This document shows positions 8,639-15,127 of a stretch of 20,086 nucleotides of DNA, in pieces. Each line of letters begins with the position of its first letter. Position 1 is the first letter of the stretch. Position numbers and translations under genes: made by a program. Source of the DNA: an uncultured Streptomyces sp. (GTDB taxonomy: Bacteria; Actinomycetota; Actinomycetes; Streptomycetales; Streptomycetaceae); NCBI GenBank assembly GCA_946480485.1, contig CAMLJW010000039.1:1-20086 (forward strand). Direction: 5' to 3'. The notes beneath the pieces are model-generated. The model was not told the DNA's origin. It saw only the letters and a list, made by a program, of their open reading frames with translations, and ran no database searches.

Positions 8639-9490
8639 ATGCCGCCGAGGAGGCATCTCACGGCCCGCAGAGTGCGGCTCGGGTCTGAGCTGCGCAAGCT
8701 GCGGGAGGCGACAGGCATGAAGGCCCGGGAGGCCGCTGCGCTGCTCGGCGCCGATCCGGTCCAGATAAGCCAGATCGAGTCCGGAGTCGCAGGCGTGAGC
8801 GCCGAACGCGTACGCCGCCTCGCCGCCCACTACGCCTGCACGGACGAGGCACTGATCGAAGCTCTGACCACCATGGCGACCGACCGCTCTCGGGGCTGGT
8901 GGGAGGAGTACCGGGGAGTGCTTCCACCGGTGTTCCTGGATGTCGCCGAGTTGGAGCACCACGCGACGTTCCTTCGCGAGGTGGTGATCACGCACGTGCC
9001 AGGACTTCTGCAGACTGCGGACTATGCCCGGTCGATCTACTCGTACATGGTTCCCGGGCTACCGGCGAGCGAGCTGGACCCGCGGGTGGAGCACCGGATG
9101 AGACGACGAGCCGTCATCGAAGGCGACGACCCAACCCCTTACGAGACGATCATCCATGAGTTCGCCCTGCGTATTCGCGTTTCCGATCGCCAAGTCGCTC
9201 GCGCCCAACTCCGGGAAATCCTGGACCAGATCGGCCGCGATCACGCCACTGTGCGCATCATCCCCACCGACCAGGACGGCTTCGCCGGTGCCGGAGCCTC
9301 GATGATGTACACCGGCGGTCCGATGCCCCAACTCGACACCGGGCTACGGGATGCCCCCACTGGCACCGCCTTCATTGATGCCGAGCCACAGCTTCAACGG
9401 CTTCGAACGCTGTTCCGTAAGGTACAGAAGGCGTCGCTGGACCCCCTGGCGTCGCGGGACTTCATCCACCGTTTGTCGAAGGAACTGTGA
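8639..9490 (+). CDS. XRE-family helix-turn-helix protein with DUF5753
   Basis: A 283-residue DNA-binding regulator. A Cro/C1-type HTH is at about 14-72 (LRKLREATGMKAREAAALLG, then PVQISQIESG). The DUF5753 domain follows from about 88 to the end, with the typical HVPGLLQTADYAR (119-131) and RMRRRAVIEGDDP blocks. Streptomyces have dozens of such genes, nearly always next to a DUF397 gene, with WhiJ and AbaA-locus proteins as the studied members in development and antibiotic control. GAGGAGG five bases before the ATG supports this start. The stop overlaps the ribosome-binding site of the DUF397 gene, so the pair is coupled. It probably binds its own upstream dyad, and DUF397 may modulate it. Confidence 0.93.
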   Translation: MPPRRHLTARRVRLGSELRKLREATGMKAREAAALLGADPVQISQIESGVAGVSAERVRRLAAHYACTDEALIEALTTMATDRSRGWWEEYRGVLPPVFLDVAELEHHATFLREVVITHVPGLLQTADYARSIYSYMVPGLPASELDPRVEHRMRRRAVIEGDDPTPYETIIHEFALRIRVSDRQVARAQLREILDQIGRDHATVRIIPTDQDGFAGAGASMMYTGGPMPQLDTGLRDAPTGTAFIDAEPQLQRLRTLFRKVQKASLDPLASRDFIHRLSKEL

Positions 9491-9499
9491 GGCGCCTCA

Positions 9500-9688
9500 A
9501 TGACCCAGGCCGTGCACTGGCAGAAGTCCGGCTTCTCCGACGGCGGCGACGGCAACACCTGCGTCGAACTGGCCACCACCGACGGCCGCATACGCCTCCG
9601 CGAGAGCGATGACCCCGCCACCGAACTCGCCACTGAGCCGACCCCCCTCCGCCACCTCCTTCGCGCCGTCAAGGACTGGCAGGTCTGA
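9500..9688 (+). CDS. DUF397 small protein, partner of the XRE regulator
   Basis: A 62-residue acidic protein with the DUF397 pattern: W-x-KSGFSDG near the N-terminus, then G-x-CVELA, a short strand (RIRLRES) and a final helix ending in W. The GAGG at 9489-9492 overlaps the XRE stop and lies seven bases before the ATG; the genes are nine bases apart. In studied Streptomyces pairs the DUF397 member antagonises or accompanies the XRE partner, and toxin-antitoxin-like behaviour has been proposed for some. Biochemical function is not established. The usual DUF397 core SSxSGxxGxxCVEVA appears here as KSGFSDGGDGNTCVELA, a normal variant. It converges on the LuxR-type gene. Confidence 0.9.
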   Translation: MTQAVHWQKSGFSDGGDGNTCVELATTDGRIRLRESDDPATELATEPTPLRHLLRAVKDWQV

Positions 9689-9765
9689 GCCAGAAGCAGC
9701 CGCGAAAACCCCTGCTCGTGGCTCCCACGTCGCCCGGATCCGCCCACCACCCCGTTACCCGGGCC

Positions 9766-10212
9766 CTACTCGTCCGTCTCCGGAGGAGAAGCGTGCGGCA
9801 TCGGGTCCGCGCGGTCCGGCAATCCCGTGCGCGCCGCCAGCGCCGCCGCTTCCCACCGCGAGCCGACCCCCAGCTTCATCACCACGCGCTGTATGTGAGT
9901 GCGGGCCGTACTCGGCACGATTCCCATGCCGGCCGCAATCAGGCGCGTGTCCTCGCCGTCCGCGACCCGGACCTCGACCTCACGCCGCGTGAGCGTCCGC
10001 AACAGCCTCTGCCCCTCGTCGAAGATGCCCGGTTCGGCGGGCGTGGCCGTGCCGATCAGGCACACCTCCGGCGCCCTGGTGATCACCAGCTCCGCCGCCC
10101 TTGCCGCAGGCGCCGCCGCGGCCAGCACACGGTGCCCGCGCAGCTTCAACGCCGAGGCCAACGCTTCGGCGAGCAGACGGTGGTCGTCGACCACAATGAG
10201 CCGCACTCCCAT
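9766..10212 (-). CDS. Small LuxR-type regulator with a degenerate, truncated receiver
   Basis: A 148-residue protein when started at ATG 10212 (MGVRLIVVDDHRLLAEAL). The first 65 residues resemble the first half of a response-regulator receiver, including the DD pair at 9-10. The strand that should end in the phosphorylated Asp reads APEVCLIGTATPAEPG, with Gly54 in its place. The second half of the receiver is missing: the sequence passes almost directly to a LuxR (GerE-type) HTH at about 74-131 (LTRREVEV to AARTGL). Phosphorylation control is therefore unlikely. A longer open frame to 10440 exists, but its extra residues look non-coding. No sensor kinase is adjacent. Its Shine-Dalgarno is weak. 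Confidence 0.82.
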   Translation of the reverse strand: MGVRLIVVDDHRLLAEALASALKLRGHRVLAAAAPAARAAELVITRAPEVCLIGTATPAEPGIFDEGQRLLRTLTRREVEVRVADGEDTRLIAAGMGIVPSTARTHIQRVVMKLGVGSRWEAAALAARTGLPDRADPMPHASPPETDE

Positions 10213-10587
10213 CGATCCCAAGCCCCCAGTCCCCCACGGATCCCCACTGGTTAACCCTATGGACAAGAGCCCCAGCTCTCCATCCCCGGAAGCTACACGC
10301 TTGTTCGACGTTGCGCTTCCCCTACTAGACAGAAGTGCCCTGGAATGTCGAAATTTCTCCCATTGGGGACGTCGGCGCGCACAGGGGACAACCATTCCCT
10401 GATCAACGTGAGGCGTGCTCTCAGGGCGCCCATCGATCATGGGCCTCCATCGAGCACGGATGGGCTACTTGCCATTTTACGCAACGAACACGCCTGAAAC
10501 AGGTCAATATTTGACAAGCACACGCCATCTAGAGAGCATTTCTTACTGTCTGTTGTTCATTTGGACGCACGGAACGCAAGGAGACTC
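10213..10587. promoter_or_regulatory. 375-bp divergent intergenic region, AT-richer than surroundings
   Basis: No gene is seen here. For the leftward LuxR-type gene, minus-strand TTCGAC (10347-10352) and TCTAGT (10324-10329) are 17 bases apart and could be a promoter. For the rightward secreted-protein gene, TTGACA (10511-10516) is a perfect -35, but the best -10 is poor (AGCATT, 10535-10540). Two dyads stand out: GCCCAT-CGATC-ATGGGC (10428-10444) and GTCAA-TAT-TTGAC (10503-10515), the latter covering the -35. CCATCGA also repeats directly at 10430-10436 and 10447-10453. AAGGAG at 10578-10583 is the ribosome-binding site of the secreted protein. Confidence 0.5.
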
Positions 10588-10914
10588 ATGCGCAGCAGCG
10601 CAATACGAAGCCTGACCACGCTGGCTCTGGGGATTGGGCTGACCCTCTCAGGCACCGTGGCCACAGCTTCAGCGGCATCCGCCGCATCCGTCACCTGTCG
10701 CTACGGCACCGCGAACCTCTACGCCGTCGACACGGCGATCGTGAGGAATGGTTACTACGGAGACGCAAAGTTCCTGTACTGGTTGCCTAAGGGCACGAGG
10801 GCCGCATACAGCGAGTGGTGCAAGAACAAGTACGGAAAAGTCTGGTACCACCTCAAGAAGACCACGAGCCGCAATGATGGTTGGGTCTACGAGGGAAACG
10901 TCAGGCGTATCTGA
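10588..10914 (+). CDS. Small secreted protein with SH3-like C-terminal region
   Basis: A 108-residue Sec-exported protein. The start is ATG 10588, with AAGGAG four bases upstream. The signal peptide has an RSSAIR basic end, a hydrophobic core (LTTLALGIGLTLSGTVA) and a probable cleavage after an AxA near residues 29-33. The mature part is about 75 residues, is basic and has two cysteines (37 and 78) that could form one disulfide. The end of the protein, WYHLKKTTSRNDGWVYEGNVRRI, resembles bacterial SH3-like domains (WYKV...GWVYG.YL) that bind cell-wall peptides. That match is by eye and weak elsewhere. It is separated from the propeller genes by a convergent terminator. Codon choice is less extreme in GC than its neighbours. 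Confidence 0.8.
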   Translation: MRSSAIRSLTTLALGIGLTLSGTVATASAASAASVTCRYGTANLYAVDTAIVRNGYYGDAKFLYWLPKGTRAAYSEWCKNKYGKVWYHLKKTTSRNDGWVYEGNVRRI

Positions 10915-10943
10915 GCCTGTTCTTCCCTGACGTCATTGCCGAC

Positions 10944-10979
10944 GCCCCTGTCGCCACCACGAAAGCATGCGGCAGGGGC
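10944..10979. terminator. Terminator-like hairpin between convergent genes
   Basis: GCCCCTGTCGC (10944-10954) pairs with GCGGCAGGGGC (10969-10979): 11 bp with one G-T pair and a 14-base loop. It lies 30 bases after the secreted-protein stop and 10 bases before the stop of the convergent propeller gene, so it can serve both. The plus strand continues TTCGTC, without a true U-tract. Confidence 0.7.
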
Positions 10980-10989
10980 TTCGTCAGTG

Positions 10990-12858
10990 CTATTGGGCAC
11001 CGAAGGCGATCGCCAGGTACTCCTTGCGGTCTGTGCTGGACGTCTTCTCGCGGGCGTAGACCTGAGACATGTACAGGTGACCGTTGCGGTAGAGGATTTC
11101 GGCGTACTCCGGGGACATGCTGGTCTCAGCGGCGCGGACCTCCTCGCTCGCCGGGTTCTCCAACAGCTTCGTCTGCTTGAAGGAGGATCCGTTGATGCTC
11201 ACGATCTGGCCGCCCTTGTCATAGGGCGGGCGCTTGTACGCGATGATGTTGCCGCCGTCCATACGTAGCGGAGTGATGTTGTAGCCGTCGCCCGCGTCGG
11301 CCCTGTCGCCAGTGCTCTTACCTGTCGACAGCGAGAAGGACACGATCTCGTTGGTCTGGCTGTACTCGCCGGTCCCGTCGTGTTCCTCCGTCTGGATATA
11401 AATCCGGTCGTTTCCGACGGCGATCCCGGAGCATGCCTCAACCCTGCTGATGCCGTCGCACTTGGCAGCGTACTTGTCACCCGGTGCAGAGATCTTGATA
11501 CGCAACTGGCCCGTCTTCTCGTCGATCGAGAAGAGGTCGGAGATGCCGCTACCGTCACCGGCCGAGTCACCGACGTCGGCGGCGATTACGAGCGGCTTGG
11601 TCGAGACGATGCTCGCGTACTCGATGCCTTTCCCCAACTTGTACGTGGACGACGGACTACCCGTCTGCGGATTGAGCGTCTGGATCTCAAGCTGACGCTC
11701 ACCGTAGCCCCCGCACTTACGCAAGGCGACCAGTGCCTCGCCGCCACCGTAGCCCGCGTCGTAGCACGAGTCGGCTGCCTTCGGGCTCCACAGAAGCTCG
11801 CCGTCGGCGATGTTCCACGCCGCACCGCCACTGGTGCTGCCCGCGGCGACCGTGTTACCGCTAACGGTGACGTTTCCAAAGCTGATTTTCTGGTCGCCTG
11901 TCTTGGCCGACTTGGTCCACAGCTTCTTACCAGTGCCGAGGTCGATGGCCGAGACCTCACTGCAGCCGTGGGAAGGATCCTCCTTCGTCGGCATGGCCGG
12001 CTCGTAGACGATCGCTGTTTTGTTGTCGTTGGTGGTGTGACGGCTCGCCTCACACACCGGGCCGGGGAGCGGGATGGTCCACAGCTTTGTGCCTTTGTCG
12101 GGGTCATAGCCCACGACCTCGGCGATGCCGCTCTTGGCATACACCTTGTCGGTGAGCCAGGAACCCTTGACGCTGATGCTGCTGTCGTCCTTCACCTCAG
12201 GAGACGGCACCTGGAAAAGGACCTTGGCGCTCGTGTTGGACGGTATCTTCTCCGAACCGCTGCCGCCCGGAACGTCGTTGCCGCCCTTGTTGTCCTTGCC
12301 GCCCGAGGAACCCGAGGCGTTGTTCTTGTCGTCGTCCTTGCCGGACGACGACGCGTACCAGACACCGCCGCCGACAATGAGGGCGATCGCCACCACGGCC
12401 GCGACGATGATCAGCATCTGGGAGTTGAGCTTGCGTCCGCCGCCGCCCTGGGCCTGCGGCTGGAGCGGCGTGGTCGGGGGCTGCGAGTAGCCGTACTGGT
12501 GCGGCTGGCCCGCGTATCCGTAACCGTGCGGCCCGCCCGGCGGCTGCGTCTGCGGAGCCTGAGGAGCCTGGGGGTGGCCGTACTGCTGCGGCGGGGCCGA
12601 CGGAGGCGGGGTCTGCGGTGGGGGTGCCTGCGGTGGGGGTGCCTGCGGGTAGCCGTAGCCCGGGCCCGGCGGGGGCGGGGTGTTCGGTGGCGGGGGCGGC
12701 GCGCCGAAACCACCCGGCGGCGGGCCCTGCGGGTCCCCGAAGCCGCCCGGTGGCGGGTCCTGAGGAGCCCCGAAGCCGCCCGGCGGCGGATCCTGGGGAG
12801 CGCCGAAACCGCCTTTCTGCGGCGGCTGGTTGGGCGGCGGGGGCGGCGGCTGACTCAT
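10990..12858 (-). CDS. Single-pass membrane protein with extracellular PQQ-like beta-propeller (paralogue A)
   Basis: A 622-residue protein of unknown function. Residues 1-145 are low-complexity Pro/Gly/Gln, including four GGFGAPQDPPP-type repeats and GYGYPQAPPPQ stretches. Residues 148-168 (MLIIVAAVVAIALIVGGGVWYA) form one transmembrane helix preceded by RK, implying a cytoplasmic N-terminus. An acidic Ser/Gly linker (170-210) leads to a propeller of about 410 residues. Its PQQ-like blades have the pattern D-x-x-T/K-G-x-x-x-W, for example YDPDKGTKLW (251-260) and IDLGTGKKLW (305-314). No kinase or enzyme domain is present. Six or more cysteines in the propeller fit disulfides outside the cell. 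GAGG is nine bases before the ATG. It follows paralogue B by 96 bp, probably in the same operon. Confidence 0.86.
   Translation of the reverse strand: MSQPPPPPPNQPPQKGGFGAPQDPPPGGFGAPQDPPPGGFGDPQGPPPGGFGAPPPPPNTPPPPGPGYGYPQAPPPQAPPPQTPPPSAPPQQYGHPQAPQAPQTQPPGGPHGYGYAGQPHQYGYSQPPTTPLQPQAQGGGGRKLNSQMLIIVAAVVAIALIVGGGVWYASSSGKDDDKNNASGSSGGKDNKGGNDVPGGSGSEKIPSNTSAKVLFQVPSPEVKDDSSISVKGSWLTDKVYAKSGIAEVVGYDPDKGTKLWTIPLPGPVCEASRHTTNDNKTAIVYEPAMPTKEDPSHGCSEVSAIDLGTGKKLWTKSAKTGDQKISFGNVTVSGNTVAAGSTSGGAAWNIADGELLWSPKAADSCYDAGYGGGEALVALRKCGGYGERQLEIQTLNPQTGSPSSTYKLGKGIEYASIVSTKPLVIAADVGDSAGDGSGISDLFSIDEKTGQLRIKISAPGDKYAAKCDGISRVEACSGIAVGNDRIYIQTEEHDGTGEYSQTNEIVSFSLSTGKSTGDRADAGDGYNITPLRMDGGNIIAYKRPPYDKGGQIVSINGSSFKQTKLLENPASEEVRAAETSMSPEYAEILYRNGHLYMSQVYAREKTSSTDRKEYLAIAFGAQ
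12691..12813 (-). repeat. 33-bp tandem repeat encoding GGFGAPQDPPP
   Basis: Residues 16 to about 55 of paralogue A are three full 11-residue units and a partial fourth: GGFGAPQDPPP twice, GGFGDPQGPPP, then GGFGA. The DNA copies are similar but not identical, so they are old or under codon drift. The period is a multiple of three, so copy-number change keeps the frame. Two diverged units of the same motif begin paralogue B. Confidence 0.85.
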
Positions 12859-12954
12859 GACCTGTTACCTCGGAGAGCTTGGAGAAGTCGGAGAAGACTG
12901 GGGTTGACGGACGAGCGGACCGGCAGGCGACCCGCGGGACGGCGAGTGGCCTCG

Positions 12955-14928
12955 TCACTTGCCGAAGGCCAGCATCAGCTTTTCCTTCGACTCGTCCTTG
13001 CCCGTCAGCCGGGTGGTGGAGATGTAGAAGCGCCCGTCCACGTAGTCCAGGGCCTTCGAGAAGAAGCTGTTCTCGATGTCCGCGGTGCCCTGCGGGTTCT
13101 GCAGCAGCTTCTTCGGCGTGTGAGAGCCGCCCGTCGTCGGGATGGAGACGATCCGGCCGCCCGAGTCGTACGACGGCTCGATATAGGCGACGAGGTCCGT
13201 GCCGTCCATCTTCAGCGGCAGCATGGACTCCTCCAGCGGGGACTTGGTGCGCCACTTCTCCTTGCCGGTCGCCAGGTTGATCGCGACGATCTCGTTGGCG
13301 CCGGTCGTCGCCTCGGTCGGCAGATAGAGGGTGTTCGCGTCTGCCGCGACGCCCTGGCAGCCCTGCAGATCACGCGAGAGGATCGCCCAGCCGCACTCCG
13401 GCGCGAAGGACTCCTCGACGTCGACCTGCGAACGGAGCGTGCCGTCGTTCTTCAGCGTGGAGATGTTCCACTGCTTCTTGTCCTCATTGGTGAGGTAGAG
13501 GACCACAGGGTCGACGGAGTACGTCCGCGCGACCTGCCAGCCCTTGGGGATCTTCTTGGTCCACTTGGCCTCACCGGTCGCCGGGTCGAGTTCCTGCACC
13601 TCGTCGTGCTGGTTGTCGGTGCCGGCCGCGCACGACGAGACGGCGAGCAGCTTGGTGCCACCCGCGAACGCGGACGGGAAGCAGGCCGAGCCGTACTTCT
13701 TCTTGTCCCAGAGCTTGTCGCCGGTCGTGACGTCATACGCCGTCCCGGACTGCGAGCGGCCGACCATCAACGTCTTGCCGCTGATGGCCAGTCCGATGGA
13801 GCTCGTGGTGTCGAAGAGCTCGCCTTCCGCGACCTCGGCGGTCCAGCCCTTCTTGCCGGTGTTGAGGTCGATCTCCACCAGCTGGTTGCAGTCGGCCCGG
13901 TCGCTCACACCGTCCTTGTACGCCACGACGACCGTGTCGTCGTCCGTCTTCTGCGGGGTGACCGCGCAGATCTCCTGCGGCAGCGTGATCTCCGGCCAAG
14001 TGGGCCTGCCGTCACTGACGTTGTAAGCGAAGATTTGCTTGTACGCGGCCTTCACCGCCGCCTTGTCGGTGACCCACAGGCCGGGGGCGTCGGCGCCGGA
14101 TCCGGGCGCGTCGGGCGCCTCCTTGTACCAGAGCACCTTCGCCTCACCCGCCTGGCGGCCCGCGTTGAGGTCCTCGGCGTCCGAGCCGCCGCTGTCGCCG
14201 TCGCCGTCACCGGGGTTGACCGGGTCCGTGGAGGCGGAGGGCTTGGCGTCCTCGCTCTTCTCGGCTACAGGCTTCTTGCCGTCTTCACCACTGCCGGAGA
14301 CAGCCCACACGGTGCCGCCGATGACGAGCGCCGCGGCCAGCGCGGCCCCGATTATCAGCGCGGGCTTGCCCTTGAAGGGGTTGTGCGAGCCGCCACCCTG
14401 CGGGGTACCGGGCGGGCCGGGGAACTGCGCCTGCTGCGGGTACCCGTAGCCGGGCTGGCCGTAGGGACCGGGCTGCTGCGGCTGCCCGTACGGACCGGGC
14501 TGGGTGTAGAGGCCGTGCTGCTGCGGCTGCCCGTAGGGACCGGGCTGGGTGTAGGGGCCGGGCTGCTGGGGGGCGCCGTAACCGGGCTGAGGCGCGGGCG
14601 GGTTCTGCGGTGGGGCACTCTGCGGAGGCGGTGGGGTCCCCGGCGCCTGCGGGGGCTGCACGGGCGGGGGCTGCACGGGCGGCGGGGGCTGTGAGGGAGG
14701 TGTCTGCTGCCCCGGGGGGGCTTGCCCCTGATCCTGCTGATCCTGATTCTGACTCTGACTCTGACTCTGACTCAGGCCCGGATTCTGGTCCGGGTTCTGC
14801 TGGTCCGGGTTCTGCGGGTCCGGGTTCTGCCGGTCCGGGTTCTGCGGGGCGCCGAAACCGCCCCCCGGTGGCTGGTCCTGCGGAGCTCCGAAGCCGCCCT
14901 GTGGCGGCTGACTGGGCGGCTGAGTCAT
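12955..14928 (-). CDS. Single-pass membrane protein with extracellular PQQ-like beta-propeller (paralogue B)
   Basis: A 657-residue paralogue of the next gene with the same plan. Residues 1-185 are a Pro/Gln-rich cytoplasmic segment with several repeat types. Residues 190-210 (LIIGAALAAALVIGGTVWAV) are one transmembrane helix. An acidic linker (212-260) precedes a propeller of about 400 residues. Blade motifs include VEIDLNTGKKGW, YDVTTGDKLW, ELDPATGEAKW and AINLATGKEKW. GGGGGAG seven bases before the ATG is a strong ribosome-binding site. The 199-bp upstream gap carries spaced GTACTCAG repeats. Similar propellers occur as sensor domains of some actinobacterial Ser/Thr kinases, such as AfsK. 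No kinase is fused here, so a scaffold or sensor role is only a guess. Confidence 0.87.
   Translation of the reverse strand: MTQPPSQPPQGGFGAPQDQPPGGGFGAPQNPDRQNPDPQNPDQQNPDQNPGLSQSQSQSQNQDQQDQGQAPPGQQTPPSQPPPPVQPPPVQPPQAPGTPPPPQSAPPQNPPAPQPGYGAPQQPGPYTQPGPYGQPQQHGLYTQPGPYGQPQQPGPYGQPGYGYPQQAQFPGPPGTPQGGGSHNPFKGKPALIIGAALAAALVIGGTVWAVSGSGEDGKKPVAEKSEDAKPSASTDPVNPGDGDGDSGGSDAEDLNAGRQAGEAKVLWYKEAPDAPGSGADAPGLWVTDKAAVKAAYKQIFAYNVSDGRPTWPEITLPQEICAVTPQKTDDDTVVVAYKDGVSDRADCNQLVEIDLNTGKKGWTAEVAEGELFDTTSSIGLAISGKTLMVGRSQSGTAYDVTTGDKLWDKKKYGSACFPSAFAGGTKLLAVSSCAAGTDNQHDEVQELDPATGEAKWTKKIPKGWQVARTYSVDPVVLYLTNEDKKQWNISTLKNDGTLRSQVDVEESFAPECGWAILSRDLQGCQGVAADANTLYLPTEATTGANEIVAINLATGKEKWRTKSPLEESMLPLKMDGTDLVAYIEPSYDSGGRIVSIPTTGGSHTPKKLLQNPQGTADIENSFFSKALDYVDGRFYISTTRLTGKDESKEKLMLAFGK
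14449..14553 (-). repeat. 45-bp tandem repeat encoding YTQPGPYGQPQQ(H/P)G(L/P)
   Basis: Residues 126-140 and 141-155 of paralogue B are two 15-residue copies, with a third partial copy at 156-160 (YGQPG). The DNA copies are nearly identical, for example CTGCTGCGGCTGCCCGTA starting at 14473 and again at 14518. This suggests recent duplication or slippage. The frame is preserved. Confidence 0.85.
14743..14841 (-). repeat. Hexanucleotide and 15-bp repeats in paralogue B
   Basis: Plus-strand TCTGAC/TCTGACT runs at 14743-14772 are an array of about four to five 6-bp units encoding SQSQSQSQ (residues 53-60). Next to it, 14779-14841 holds four 15-bp units encoding NPDRQ, NPDPQ, NPDQQ and NPDQN (residues 30-49). 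Both are in-frame simple repeats likely to vary in length between strains. Confidence 0.8.
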
Positions 14929-14970
14929 CAGCGCGCTCCCCCTTTTTCACTGATTTTTAGCCACGCCTAG

Positions 14971-15024
14971 GAGTACGTAGTGAACACAGAGTGGTACTCA
15001 GCGTCGTACTCAGAATGTTCTCAG
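14971..15024 (-). promoter_or_regulatory. Spaced direct repeats upstream of paralogue B
   Basis: On the plus strand GTACTCAG occurs at 14994-15001 and 15006-15013, followed by GTTCTCAG at 15017-15024, at 12- and 11-bp intervals. GAGTAC at 14971-14976 is the inverted half-site, 23 bp before the first GTACTC. Repeats spaced one helical turn apart are typical of cooperative sites for OmpR-type or similar activators. The cluster lies 43-96 bp before the ATG. I could not place a convincing -10/-35. Confidence 0.55.
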
Positions 15025-15045
15025 ACGGCCCTTTCTATCACCCTG

Positions 15046-15061
15046 CCGTTTTCGAACACGG
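15046..15061. promoter_or_regulatory. Imperfect 16-bp palindrome around TTCGAA
   Basis: CCGTTTTCGAACACGG at 15046-15061 equals its reverse complement except for one mismatched pair. It lies 66 bp after the ABC-F stop and about 118 bp upstream of paralogue B, so it could be an operator or part of a terminator. Evidence is only the symmetry. Confidence 0.3.
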
Positions 15062-15127
15062 GGCCGGTGACCCCCTGTTCCCAAGGGAGGACCGACCCGT
15101 GATGCCCTCGTTATGCTCCTTGACCCT

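Noticed and set aside
10213..10440. N-terminal extension of the LuxR-type regulator
   Set aside because: The extra 76 residues have no domain and cross a probable promoter and dyad. The receiver-like fold begins exactly at MGVRLIVVDD.
11380..14694. 1104-codon open frame on the plus strand across the propeller genes
   Set aside because: It is antisense to two genes with clear membrane helices, blade motifs and ribosome-binding sites. Its product is Arg/Val/Leu-rich with no domain, a usual shadow in high-GC DNA.
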